Source: Ophiura sarsii
Taxonomy: Eukaryota > Echinodermata > Ophiuroidea > Amphilepidida > Ophiuridae
Assembly: GCA_035610835.1 (NCBI GenBank)
Contig: CM069456.1
Span: 32,719,359 to 32,783,358 of the forward strand
DNA: 64,000 bases
Reading direction: 5' to 3'
Shown: one piece after another, positions 10,471 through 21,353 of the stretch
Numbering within the stretch: position 1 is the first letter of the stretch
Layout of the letters: every line of letters starts with the position of its first letter
The notes under the pieces: model-generated
What the model was told of the DNA's origin: nothing
Database searches by the model: none
What the model saw: only the letters and a program-made list of their open reading frames with translations
Program-made: the position numbers and the translations under genes

Positions 10471-12765
10471 CTGTGCTCTTCTGCCGCATTGTGTCTCATT
10501 TTGGGTCACTTATTAGGTGAAAATATACATATCAAGTTGTTTTAGCCATATCTATTTTTAAAGAAGGTCTTCATTGTATGCTTTCGAAAATCAGTGGATG
10601 AACAGAACAGTATTATGGGGTTTCCTAGATGATTCAACTGAGCTATTATAAATATCGATGTACGTTGGATGAAAGAGAAAGGCACATTGTTTTTCAGGAC
10701 CAGAACCCCGAAGCCAGCAGAAGGAATTTGACACAGGAAGCAAAGTGTAATGATCAACACGCCCGTACGTAGCGTCGCCAAGTCGTAGCGTTTGAAGGGA
10801 ACACGTCCCGAATGAAGGGTGTGAGAGAGTTCAGCGGCCCGTCTACACGTCAGTACCACGATCAGCGTGTAGGTTATGCTTAGGATTAGGAAGATCAGCA
10901 GATTTATAGAGATCATTATCGGTATCCCGTATAGTTGAGATTTGCCTGAAGTTAGGTCAAATACGTACTGACTTATAGTGAAATATATGCTGAGTAACAG
11001 TGTGGCGATTGTGTGGCAGAGGATCATCGTAGTGAGTGTACACTTAGATAGCCGCCAACGAGAGAGAGAATTTCGTGAAGTGATCACAGTTCGTATGACC
11101 GCCATTTCAATTATAATCATGTTGGAATTTAACTTTGTGAAGAACTGGATGCCCCTGGCGATGTAGTAAGTTATGTCATCCAGTGTGCCACTCACCACAC
11201 AGGTGTAAATGTGGTACAGATTTAAAACTAACATCATGCACGGTAACAAGTCGATTACCGCCAGATTAACCACCAAAATGTTAAACGGGTTACTTCGCAG
11301 ACAGCGATATCGAAGTATAACAACTACCGTAATGGCGTTGAAGATGGTGCCCAAAATGCACATTAACAAGTAGGCGGTAGATGCAGCATAGGCCAGGTAT
11401 CTCTCCAGACCAAAGACTGTGGAGTTTGTCTGATTATCTAAACAATGCATGGTTTTTATCAGTGTCTGTCCAGATGAACAATCACATAGACGTTTCGTAG
11501 AGATTCAGTGCCAGTAATAATGGGATGTCTTGACAACAGCATCAGTTCAACATAACCCTCCACAAAACAGCAACTTGAAAGGGTTGAATGTATCCTACAG
11601 AGCAGAGCCTCTATATTGATGAGCTACTTAACACCTATGTTCTATACTTCTATTCTCATGGCTATTGATAGCAAATGATGGCAAGCTGTTTTCAATGACA
11701 CTCGTTGCACTGCTAGTTATTGTTGTATTGGTACATTAAAATTGCTCTGCTAGATAGTTATTGTTTGAATGGTGCATGAAAGACGTCTCAGACTGCTGAG
11801 CATCGGAGTCCACTGCCTACTCCTGCCAGACTGAACGAAACTATATAAGACTGAATGGGAATTGCTGTGATCCCTGCTAGTTACAAGACCAAACACTGAA
11901 AACATCGGTCTTGATGATTTCACCGTTGGATGTCTGCTTCCTCGATACCAAGTAACGCAGATCAGTTCATTCACACTTAAGTCTCTGCATCAAATATCAC
12001 GCTGCTGCTTTGTGATGTAGTAGGCCAACAATATGACTGCTGTTGCATATCCATGAAAGATATACCTCATTTGATATTCAAATCAAGTGAAGTCCATGCA
12101 TTTCAGTATGTCCATCAATGGCTAGAATTGATCCTGTTACAATACAACATACGTCAACAATATTTATGATAAAAGTACTGTTGTATGAGCGAGTTTGTTT
12201 GGAGTGGTAGTCCCTTAGTGGCATGGATCAGACACTGTTGTAGAGTTGTCTTGTAATAGCGTACACGAATGTTTTCTACACAAAAGTCTTGAAGTGTGCG
12301 CAGATGTGCAATCACACGCATACAGCCCTTCAGAGATTTTTACTTTGATACAATGCACTGGCAACGCTGCCTCCATGAAAGCCTTGCTTACACAACACCG
12401 GTAAATGTGAACAATTAATCTTAATTTATTTGACTAAGAAATGTGACAGTTAACATTTCTATTTTTATAGATTGCTGAGAAATTCAGCCGTACCCTGTAC
12501 CTCCAAGTACCATTAGGGCTTCATAAAGAAGGGAAAATGATAAGAAGAAAAAATAAAAGCTAAAACAAAGAAACAAAACATCCTGGTTTCTTAATATTGG
12601 TCAGTTGGCCCCTTTAGAATAGAGTTTTTCCGTAGCATTTAGAAACAGATAGTGCACCCACAAGTGGATATCAATCGAGTGGACACATTGTGCCATAAAA
12701 TAAAATAAAATAGCTTTTGTTGACTCTATTTTGTCAAAGAATTTCAATAATTTATTTCAGATATA
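10471..12765 (-). repeat. Tandem duplication, unit 2 (intact receptor copy)
   Basis: This counterpart of 6921-10390 carries the intact receptor and an unoccupied insertion site. Its length of about 2.3 kb equals unit 1 minus the inserted element. Confidence 0.85.
10542..11450 (-). CDS. Class A (rhodopsin-like) 7TM receptor, single exon
   Basis: A 302-residue G-protein-coupled receptor with no introns in the coding part. The N-terminus is short with two overlapping N-glycosylation sequons (NQT at 6-8, NST at 9-11). Seven hydrophobic segments lie near residues 24-47, 56-80, 95-122, 139-160, 176-202, 229-252 and 264-283. Class A landmarks are N38 in TM1, D67 in NLAVIDLL (TM2), R120 at the end of TM3 and N277-P278 in TM7. 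Several usual motifs are altered: the DRY triplet reads IRT, CWxP reads CQIP, NPxxY reads NPIILF, and no cysteine in extracellular loop 2 pairs with C84. That fits a fast-evolving lineage-specific receptor family such as the large expansions known in echinoderms; the ligand is unknown. The ATG at 11448-11450 is chosen because the sequon-bearing N-terminus aligns with the paralogue. Confidence 0.85.
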   Translation of the reverse strand: MHCLDNQTNSTVFGLERYLAYAASTAYLLMCILGTIFNAITVVVILRYRCLRSNPFNILVVNLAVIDLLPCMMLVLNLYHIYTCVVSGTLDDITYYIARGIQFFTKLNSNMIIIEMAVIRTVITSRNSLSRWRLSKCTLTTMILCHTIATLLLSIYFTISQYVFDLTSGKSQLYGIPIMISINLLIFLILSITYTLIVVLTCRRAAELSHTLHSGRVPFKRYDLATLRTGVLIITLCFLCQIPSAGFGVLVLKNNVPFSFIQRTSIFIIAQLNHLGNPIILFCSSTDFRKHTMKTFFKNRYG

Positions 12766-13130
12766 TGCCCTTTGCTATTTTAAGGTTTGGTTACCTACAG
12801 CCTACAGGGTTGTAGCTATGCTGGTTTGAGCACCGGTCGGTCGGGTGTAGCCAGCACTAAAAAAAGAAATAATTATTGTTTTAAAAACCTTTACACATGA
12901 ATAAAATCATTAAACTGCCTTATGTGGCAGGAAACTCTTAAGACCCCACGCTGTGATCCGCTCTGTGCTCAACTCACTCCTGTCAGGGTTCAAATTAAGT
13001 AGTTGTCTGATTGCTAGAGACAACCAAAATGAACCATGGGCAACCAAAATTGACTCTGAAGTTGTCCGATGGACAAACAAAATTTTAACTAGTAGTTACA
13101 AAATAATATCCAGAACTGTGAATTTTTTAA
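12766..13130. other. Non-coding gap between receptor duplication and ACBD5 exons
   Basis: No coding exon or structured repeat was recognised here. The short ORFs are not supported by splice sites or similarity. Confidence 0.4.
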
Positions 13131-13208
13131 AGCGATGTGGAATTAAACAAGCGATGTGGAATTAAACAAGCGATGAGGAATTTAACAAGCGATGAGGAAT
13201 TTAACAAG
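13131..13208 (+). repeat. 19-bp tandem repeat, four copies
   Basis: Units AAGCGATGTGGAATTAAAC (two copies) and AAGCGATGAGGAATTTAAC (two copies) follow each other directly. Confidence 0.85.
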
Positions 13209-13452
13209 CTTTTTTGCGAAATAAAGATTCCACCGACACAATAAAATCAAGAAGACACACGGTCAACCTTTTTTGAGTGTAATTTTTTTTGAAGAGCCTG
13301 GTTGAAGAGTTGCCGGATAAAAAAAAAAGAAGCTTACTTACTAGAGGCAATTCTCGAACGATTCTATGCTGAATTAAGACGTGCAGACAGTGAATTTTAT
13401 GGGTAAAAACTTGATATAAATAATAATAATAATAATATTGAATATTTTTGTG

Positions 13453-13524
13453 TGATACAAGAATATATTGCACTCGCTAAAAAATATTTTAATTTTATAG
13501 CTTGTGCAATATAGTCTTGTATCA
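13453..13524 (+). other. Hairpin of about 72 nt, possible pre-miRNA-like fold
   Basis: The arms TGATACAAGAATATATTGCA and its complement (TGCAATATAGTCTTGTATCA, one mismatch) surround a loop of about 30 nt, with pairing extending loosely a few bases outwards. Size and stem length resemble a microRNA precursor, but a small MITE hairpin looks the same. It lies about 150 bp upstream of an ACBD5 exon, on either strand. Confidence 0.35.
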
Positions 13525-13674
13525 ATCACCCTCAAAGCCATTCAATGTTATATAAATATAAAACAGGAAAATGTAACGGGTCAAGGAAGCAAAAATTCCA
13601 GCTCAATTCTGTTTCTCATCAAAACAATCCTTACTCAATTATATTTGTGTTTTCTTTTCTCCCTTTTTTTGCAG

Positions 13675-13960
13675 CTACCTCAGCTGGCGACGCCATCACA
13701 AAGACTAGGTAATGGACCAATCCTAACCTCCACGCCAAACAAACAAATCATAGTCACCCAGGCAGACGTGCACGATGAAAATACCCACAATGCAACTCAA
13801 CCATTAGTCGGAGATGGCAGCGTAGTCGGCGGTTCACAAGCAACTACAACAAGTAGGCGAGGTGGAGGAGAGGTGACACCCGGTGGAAGGGGACCAGGGG
13901 GCAGAAGTCAACAAAGGGATCAGACAGCAGGTCGCGAGGAGGCTGCTGGAAGAAGAAGAG
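13675..13960 (+). CDS. ACBD5: ACBD5 exon, low-complexity linker
   Basis: The acceptor is a long pyrimidine run ending TTTTTTTGCAG at 13674 and the donor is GTGTGT at 13961. The exon is in phase 0 at its start and leaves one base (g) that pairs with GA of the next exon to give Gly. It encodes fragment residues 1-95, starting LPQLATP, and becomes Gly/Arg-rich (GGRGPGGRSQQRDQ). No domain is seen; such disordered linkers are normal between the ACB domain and the anchor. Confidence 0.75.
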
Positions 13961-16900
13961 GTGTGTGATCACTTTAGACACAAAGAGCTGATTAGTTGAT
14001 ATGATACTTTGACAATGATATTGATATGTACTGTGTCATTGCAATTCAATTATTCTATTTAGGCCAAACAAAAAAACGAGTTTGTTTCCAGTAGCGCACA
14101 CACATTTCATTGAGACGCTTGATTCTTGCGCATTTAATTTTCTTTATAGAAAATCAGGAACAAACTATTCTTAGGGCGCCATCTTTTGTCATAATTGTGT
14201 CCAACATGTTTTCAAGATGGCGATTGGCAACAAACGGCAAAACACGAAAGTGAAAATCCATGGCGAAAATCACATTTTAGCTACCATAAGAGTAACACAA
14301 ATTTCAAGTCAAGTAAGCAACAACAAAAAAACGCATTTCACATTTAACTTTTCAGGCTTGCTACTGGAAACAAACTTCTTCTTTTTTATTGGCCTTATAA
14401 GTTTCTAATATTTGGACATTAAATATGTAGTGCTTCATCAAGCCAAGCAATAATAAAGCAACCCAACTCACACATTGGAGTCTTTTCAAAATGAAGTCTG
14501 TCGCATACAAGTATGAGTCCTTTTTGAAATTGCTGTGGCTGGTTTCCCATGACTAAGCCTATGAGCGGGTTGTAGATTGAGCCATTAAATTGAATACGTT
14601 CAGGGTTCATCAAATTGACGCTACTTGTGTCTTTTTAGGGACGTGAGGCGTTGTGTCCATTATTATTTTAATGCCTTCACTCGTTGCTGCCACTCGGTTC
14701 GGTTTTGGGCGGCATCAACGGCCGCATTAGGTAATTAGGAAGTCGTCTAGGAGCTGGGCTTGATATGTACGGCGTAGTGCGCCACCGAGGCGGTAGGGTT
14801 CAGTTGCCGGGTTTTTCAAGTGCCGGAACACCGTGAGTGGCAGTTCTGGCCTCCGGAGGGCATGGCCCACAAGACGAACTCTGTTACGGGTCAGTGTTAG
14901 AGTCGCGGGCTCAATCAGTGCGCAGGCATACAGGTTCTCGTTTGAGAGCCGCTCCGGGTAGTGCATGCCAAGACAGTAGCGCATCAGGGCATGGCGAGAT
15001 GCATCAATGCAACTGCCCTATGTTTCCGTAACTGCCAAAGCTTCGCAACTGTATAAGAGTACAAATTCCACCGTAGACTTGAACAACTGCATTTTGGCAC
15101 TGAGTTTATTTTTCAGGGCTATTTGACATTAGTTGTAATAAGATATTGAGTTGAAAGAGTCGTTATGTTAATGTTGCTTGAGTGCTAATTGACGAGCAAG
15201 AAGACTTGTTGTGACCAACGTCTGCGTAAATTGACTTGATGATTTTACAGTATGCTGAGTGTATGAATTTGTCTTGCCAATGGCTTATGTAGAAGTGTGT
15301 GGAGGTCATCTAAGGTCAAATTAGTTCACAGTAGGGACAGATATTTTATAGGTCATATCGTCGCTGTTCTGACATACCGGCACATCACGAAAAACAGCGT
15401 TTTGAGAAAATCGTGTTTGAAAATTTTCCAATTTTTAAAGACTTGTTAGAGAGCATTTACATCAAATGTCACTGTCATTGTCAAAGAACACTAATAGATA
15501 TATACTTATGTTTGTTATGAGCATGTTACAACAACAAATTGCAATTATTAATTAGGAGTAATTATGTCATAAAGTCATGTGCCGGTATGTCAGACAGTTC
15601 TACAGCGATATGCCAGTGATATGCCGGTATGTAGTTACACGGTGGTCTATGGCAGAATATTGTGATGTGCCGGTATGTCAGAATACAAAATGAGGTTTTC
15701 ATGCCGGTATTATGTTAAAACCCTGGCATATGACACTAATTAGTGCGGTATCTCATTAATTAATTACCTTTTTGTCTCAATTTATTTTGAGAATAAAGAG
15801 TTTCACTTAGATCATAAAATGCAACTTAACTCATTTTGCCCAAAATGGCACATGTGCCGGTATGTCAGAACAGCGACGATATGGTTGTCATCCAGGGTCA
15901 TCTAAGGATCATTTCTTGTCAAATTTTCTGTGAATCTTGGTACTAAGTATTATATCAGGAAGTTGTTTGAGGTCAGTCTCTGTTCAATCGGGTTTCAGTG
16001 TCTTGGGGATCAATAAAAATAAAGACCATGCAGAGGTTATCTGGGGCTGGATCCATTAGGCTTTGAATACTGACTCAAAAGCGTAACTATACTTATCAAC
16101 CCCAAAAAGGCAAAAGACCTTTTATCAATAAGCCAATGCAGCGCCATTCATCTTGTTGCCAATTTCATGAATCTTTCAGGATCCGGTCGAGGTAGTTCCG
16201 AACCAGACGGCAGAAGTCACGGATCATCCGGTGGAGCGTCCGGCGGCCGTGGCGGAGGACCAGGACGGCAAGACAACTCAATGTCGGGCGACGTCAGCGA
16301 GCAAATTGCGGCGGCGCTAGAGAGACTACAGAGAGACATGAATAGCGTGTTGATTAGGTTGAATACGTTGGAAGCATTAGCATTATCAAAACAACAGGTG
16401 AGAGAGCGTTTGGTTAAGGCGACATAAAAGCATAAGCATTTTTAATTTTCATTCCCACAAAAACTTTTTTATGTTTTAAAAATGTTTTGAAACATGTGGA
16501 TTTTTTGTGTGAACATCAGATTTTTTTTAACAATTTCAAAAAATGTTGAACAAAAAATGCCAGACCGACTGACCCTACCTAAGAAGGTCAGTTTGCCCGT
16601 AGAACGGGAGAGGGGGGAGGTCGCCTAAAACAGATTAAATTTTGTGTGTGTGTCTTAGTAAAAATGTTAAAAAAATTGTGTTCCGAATGAGTTGTGCAAC
16701 AATTGTAACATGCCAATATCTTCCTGAAGTGGGTATCGTAAATCTGCTTTATTTTGCTTGGCGTTAATTTTGCTAATTTCTTACCAAATTATTCTTGCAA
16801 GCAATAGGCATGATGGTGTAATATTAAGATTCAACAAATTAGCTTTCGGAAATGGAGTATTTTAGAATTTTGCAAATTCAGAATAAAGAGATTTTAAGGT

Positions 16901-19395
16901 ACCTAGTAGTTTCAAATCATGTTTTAATGTAGTTTTTATACATCAGAACTTTTTCATCACAAAATTAATGACATGTGGAAATTGGTAAATTCTCACTTTT
17001 CTGTCACTTACAATTTAACTGAAATCATTTGCATCTTTACAGTCAACATTTCAGGTAACCACATTTTCTTTAAAAAAATAAACAGTTCCGTTTTCCCAAT
17101 AATCCTTTTTACTTCTCAGTGAGGTATTTTCAATCATATGCATGTGATATTCTGAGCCAGACCTATGTTATATTTGAACCAAACACAAAAACGTAGTTAA
17201 TATCTCTTGTGCATTTAGACCCATAAAAAGAATCCAAGAAACCAGGGTCTTAGCCCGGTTTTGAAAGTTGCCCATCCATATTTGAACGCTCCAGTAACAC
17301 TTCTATTGCGAACATTAGTGTAATCATCCCTTTGTGCCCAATTGATATAAAGCACGCCCTCAAGTGTAAATAGTAGCCCAAAAGAATGATTCAAGATCAT
17401 TAAATGTCATAACAGTCGATGAAATGAGCTCACTCGGTTTTACGGTGGTGCGTTTTATAATAAATTGTAGATTCATATATGTTTGTCCAAAAATACCGGT
17501 CCATAAGACAGGTTGAGGATTTTTCTACCAGTCAACTTTAGAAACTGCCCGTCCAAAAGATGGGTGGACTGGCGGCTGGCTAATAAGACCTTACTAAGCA
17601 TTGTAAATACTGAGCTGGAAAGGTGCTTTATGTATACATGTGCTTTATGTATGTGTACTGCCAAGTTGAAAAACAAAGAAATTAGCTTGTTTCTGTTGAA
17701 TTCATTATGTTGTCGCTTAATTAAAGACCTATAAATAGAAGAAAAAAAGAATGAGGGCTTTGTCCCTTTCTTTTTTAATAAACAATGAGAAATCGCTATT
17801 ACCAGCATGAAATTGCGTGATATGTTGTGTAACCCGAAGAGGACGAGGCCTTTGTAAAATCTTTTTTATTTCATGGTTCTGGGGGGTCCATTAACCCTAA
17901 CACTGCCATATACCACGATATACCACGACTGGGCACGTTGGTACCACCCGTCGTGGAAGTTTTTCGCTGAAAAAATGGACCCACTCCATACAGTCTGGGC
18001 AATACACTGCCCAGACTGTGCTTGGAAGGCGTGGTGTAGCGGGGGATTGAAAGCTCCACGTGCTGGATGTCCCTGGATCAAATCCCGGGGGGATATTTTG
18101 GTCGATTTTCCACGTTGAAGAAAAAATTCTGAAAAAAGTGGGGGGTAGAGTTAGAGTTAACAAGCAATTTTTTGATTTTTTTTTTTTCTTCAAAATTTTT
18201 CTAAGTTTTGTTAATATAACCCTAACACTGCCATATACCACGATATACCACGACTGGGCACGTTGGTACCACCCGGCGTGGAAGTTTTTCGCTGAAAAAA
18301 TGGACCCACTCCATACAGTCTGGGCAATACACTGCCCAGACTGTGCTTGGAAGGCGTGGTGTAGCGGGGGATTGGAAGCTCCACGTGCTGGAGGTCCCTG
18401 GATCAAATCCAGGGGGGATCGGGAGGATATTTTGGTCGATTTTCCACGTTGAAGAAAAAATTCTGAAAAAAGTGGGGGGTAGAGTTAGAGTTAACAAGCA
18501 ATTTTTTGATTTTTTTTTTTTCTTCAAAAATGTTCTAAGTTTTGTTAATATAACCCTAACACTGCCATATACCACGATATACCACGACTGGGCACGTTGG
18601 TACCACCCGGCGTGGAAGTTTTTCGCTGAAAAAATGGACCCACTCCATACAGTCTGGGCAATACACTGCCCAGACTGTGCTTGGAAGGCGTGGTGTAGCG
18701 GGGGATTGGAAGCTCCACGTGCTGGAGGTCCCTGGATCAAATTCTGGGGGGATCGGGGGGATATTTTGGTCGATTTGCCACGTTGAAGAAAAAATTCTGA
18801 AAAAAAGTGGGGGGTAGAGTTAGGGTTAAATCAAAACCTGCTTTAAAATGCTCATTGGACTGAAATCAAATCTATTACCAATATGTCAGCTTCTTAAATA
18901 TTTTTACAAAAAGTTATGGATGAAATAAAGAAAGAAAACAAAATTATATAATTCCTAAAAAAAGAATGCGCGAGAGGACTAGAAACTACTTAATTTTTTT
19001 TACTTGGCCTTACTTTGACATTTTTGGCATAATGATTGATGTAGAAAAAATACAATAATGGATATTTTTAGACTTTGCTTTCAGTATTCTTTGTGATCAA
19101 TTACTGAAGGGAAAAAGGAAATGCATATCCGAGAAATCAATTATTTTAAACTTTTAATGTCTTCAACTTTGCTTTCAATACTTCTTCTCGTCACCTACAG
19201 ACGGAAATAGAAACTGAATACCAAAGAGCGCCCCCTGGTGCCAGCAATGTATCTACCAGCAGACGACGCAGCCCATGGTGGCTCTTCCGACCGCTGCCCA
19301 GAGCTAGTGTTTTCTTTCTCCTGGTGTGGCCGCTCATCGTCCATTGGTTACTGAAATTCCTGGCCAAACGGAGGCGTCTTCATCAGCGGTTTTAA
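13675..19395 (+). CDS. ACBD5: Acyl-CoA-binding domain protein 4/5, last three coding exons
   Basis: Three exons (13675-13960, 16180-16397, 19201-19395) join in phase and encode the last 232 residues of an ACBD4/5-type protein. In this family an N-terminal ACB domain binds acyl-CoA, and a C-terminal helix anchors the protein in the peroxisomal membrane, where it tethers ER and handles very-long-chain acyl-CoA. Seen here: a low-complexity Gly/Arg/Ser linker (residues 1 to about 130), a short coiled coil with ALERLQRDMNSVLIRLNTLE, then PWW and the hydrophobic anchor FFLLVWPLIVHWLLKFL followed by the basic tail AKRRRLHQRF. Layout and tail strongly match vertebrate ACBD5. The ACB-domain exons are not recognisable in the window and probably lie to the left of it. 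The two receptor copies on the opposite strand may then sit inside an ACBD5 intron. Confidence 0.85.
14060..14397. mobile_element. MITE with TAGGCC/GGCCTTA ends in ACBD5 intron
   Basis: The ends TAGGCCAAACAAAA...GTTTGTTTCCAGTA and TACTGGAAACAAAC...ATTGGCCTTA are inverted complements. It is the same family type as 25631-25940 and 28386-28691. No ORF is seen. Confidence 0.65.
14640..15120 (-). mobile_element. Non-LTR retrotransposon fragment in ACBD5 intron
   Basis: Minus-strand translation shows KMQLFKSTVEFVLLYSCEAL (about 15110-15040), then MRYCLGMHYPERLSNENLY, NRVRLVGHALRRP and, in another frame, AAQNRTEWQQRV. This is the post-catalytic end of a non-LTR reverse transcriptase. Stops and frameshifts show it is inactive. 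It is a different subfamily from the copy at 6197-6574. Confidence 0.75.
15354..15883. mobile_element. 530-bp inverted-repeat element in ACBD5 intron
   Basis: The terminal inverted repeats are CATATCGTCGCTGTTCTGAC and its complement, continuing into ATACCGGCAC. Inside, TGCCGGTATGTCAG occurs several more times. No coding capacity is seen. Confidence 0.75.
16180..16397 (+). CDS. ACBD5: ACBD5 exon, Gly-rich linker and coiled coil
   Basis: The acceptor is ATCTTTCAG at 16179 and the donor is GTGAGA at 16398. Residues 96-168 run from SGRGSSEPDGRSHG through a Gly/Ser-rich part to the helical segment SEQIAAALERLQRDM and LIRLNTLEALALSKQQ. This helix is the most conserved part outside the ACB domain in ACBD4/5 (human LQ-D-M--VL-RL--LE pattern). 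Confidence 0.9.
17236..17570 (+). repeat. Dispersed repeat, copy 1
   Basis: It shares ordered blocks with 56225-56675: GAACGCTCCA...CTTCTATTGC, ATTAGTGTAATC, GTAGCCCAA, AAATGCCATAA-type, GACAGGTTGAGGATTTT, AACTGCCC-TCCAAAAGA. The element's identity is unknown. Confidence 0.65.
17889..18829. repeat. Three-unit tandem array with tRNA-like (SINE-like) core
   Basis: Units of about 325-334 bp begin at about 17892, 18219 and 18552 and are nearly identical. Each contains a perfect hairpin (CAGTCTGGGCA ... TGCCCAGACTG), then a tRNA-like stretch with an A-box-like TGGTGTAGCGGGGG and a B-box-like GGATCAAATCC at the usual spacing, then a T-rich tract (just before unit starts 2 and 3). The outer ends are inverted (TTAACCCTAAC at 17891, GTTAGGGTTAA at 18819) and include TTAA. 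The array lies in the last ACBD5 intron. Long ORFs in both strands here are just the unit read through. Confidence 0.75.
19201..19395 (+). CDS. ACBD5: ACBD5 last coding exon, tail anchor
   Basis: The acceptor is CACCTACAG at 19200; the exon starts in phase 0 and ends at TAA (19393-19395). It encodes 64 residues: a spacer, RRRSPWWLFRPLPR, a hydrophobic segment VFFLLVWPLIVHWLLKFL and a basic end AKRRRLHQRF. A tail-anchored segment with a basic luminal/C-terminal patch is the PEX19-type peroxisomal targeting arrangement of ACBD5. Confidence 0.92.
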   Translation, partial: TEIETEYQRAPPGASNVSTSRRRSPWWLFRPLPRASVFFLLVWPLIVHWLLKFLAKRRRLHQRF

Positions 19396-19768
19396 CACAG
19401 TAGTGGTCAGTGCATAGATGGCGCTGGCTTTTAATAGAGATTTAAATATGGGGTGATTTTTTTTCTCCACAGCAGCGATGAGTCATTTGAAGAGATTGGG
19501 TAAACCCTCACTCTTTTTTATTTTTTTACGGGATGTGCCGCTGGAGGGATGAAATTGTGACCCACTTTTGCGAATAATCTCATAGATTCGCTATGATGGG
19601 TAATATTTTTTAAGGGGGGAGGGGGGGGGGGGGCGTACTTTCACGTTCACATTTAATCTCATTCCTGAAGTAAAATACAACAAAACAATATTTCACATTT
19701 TGTTTATCGGACCTGGAGTCATCCTTCTTTCTTTATTTTTAGCCCAAGATGTGTCATGGGACACAGAC

Positions 19769-19774
19769 AATAAA
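19769..19774 (+). promoter_or_regulatory. Possible ACBD5 polyadenylation signal AATAAA
   Basis: This canonical hexamer lies about 375 bp after the ACBD5 stop codon on the coding strand, in GACAATAAAGCA. Other AATAAA sites exist further on, so use of this one is inferred only from position. Confidence 0.4.
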
Positions 19775-20170
19775 GCATATATTGTTGAAGTTTAAATTGG
19801 AAAGCAACACCAGTGGCTTATTGTGGAAATCAAGGCCCCCCCCCCCCCCTAACTCACTTTTCAGGGAAATTGAGCTTTTTGCATAAATCATGACTTCATT
19901 ACATTACGCACATGCTGTAACAATGCCTAAGTCATTGACCAATCAAAAGTGTTGATAAATGCACAATTTCAATTCTGTCTAAGTCAGCCTTGGGAGTTAG
20001 GCAGATTGTAATAATGATTAAAAATGTTTAAAATTGGTCATATTAACTCGTATTAGGCCTATAACAAGCCACATTTCACTTAAAGGTATATCTCCAACCT
20101 AATTATATCCAACAGTTACTGCTCCTGTTGGAATTCACCTGCACTATTCATGGTGCTATTCAACATATCG

Positions 20171-20267
20171 TCAGCCTGTTTCGATAATTGCCTAACTCAC
20201 TATTCATATTTTTGTTGTTTTCTAAAAACTAGAAAAAATGAGTTAGGCAATTATCGAAGCAGGCTGA
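20171..20267. repeat. Hairpin of about 97 bp with GCCTAACTCA arms
   Basis: The arms TCAGCCTGTTTCGATAATTG and its complement (one-base indel) flank about 40 bp. Similar TGCCTAA-TCA motifs recur around 19980 and 32985-33240, suggesting a decayed family. Confidence 0.65.
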
Positions 20268-21353
20268 CAATATTCTCTTAGCCATGGTCAGACATACGGG
20301 GTCGCACTCCGTTCACAGCCCACTGCTCCGCCCACTGCGTGAGCTTGACAACTCACACATTTTTTGAGATTTATTTATTTCAATATTATTTGTTTATATA
20401 AATAGGCTGAAAATAATGGTTCACAATGTATTAGGATGTTCATCTGTTCTTTTGAGTATTTGAAAATCTGTGTGTGAATTATTCCAGGTGGTTGGGGTGG
20501 TCTTAAAGGTCAGGGCTTTCCAAAGCTATTAATAGTAGTTTGAACCCTGTAAATTCCCAAATAAACCAATGAGAGACCGTGAATAAGAGCTCTTTGGCAT
20601 AAACAATCTTTCGATTAAGACCTGTGATTGGCATTTGTACACCAAGTGATGATAAGCTTCACTGACTTTGAAGGCCTTTTTCTCCTGTAATTGCAGCACA
20701 TAGCGCGCGCCTACTCGAGGCGCTGGTGTATAACACACAAGCGTTGAAAGACAGAAGATACATATGCGTGCGTAAAAGCTGCACCTGTTACGTTACGTCA
20801 CTGTCCAGAGGAAGCCAAATAGAGTATAGGTGGTGTATGAAGTCATGTGTCTCCGTCATATTTCTATGATTATATTCAATCTTGAGTACACTTATTTACA
20901 TGCCATATAAGTTATGAAGCAGCTGACACTAGGTGGTGTTTAAAGTATTGTGTCTCTGTCATATTTCTATGATTATATCCCTCTTGCGTCAATTTTGTAT
21001 GTGAAAATAAATTTACATATTTGGGAGATCACATGTATTTGATCAAATTGAGATATTGTCCCTTTTTTGATCAAAATGAAGATTAGCTCTACTTTCATTC
21101 AAAAATTTGAGAAAATTGAGGTAATACTTTTGGAGATGTAATGAAAGGTATTGTACGAATTTCTGTTACTTTTTAACAGTTAATTTGCCCTTATATCTCA
21201 AACGATGAAGTGAAGCTTCGTATAGACATTATTAAAAGTGGGCCTATCTGCTGTTGATCGGGTAAACATAGATATCGCTTTCGTTTAACAAAAGCCTGGT
21301 GAAGAATATAAACAATATGACATCGCGTAAAGATAGCGAGGCGAAGAATCAAT

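Noticed and set aside
17891..17901. TTAACCCTAAC as an internal telomeric repeat
   Set aside because: Only one to two TTAGGG units are present at each end, as part of an inverted terminus, not a telomeric tract.
17866..18786. ORFs of 130-172 codons on both strands
   Set aside because: They read through tandem copies of a non-coding repeat and recur identically in each unit; no protein family is recognised.
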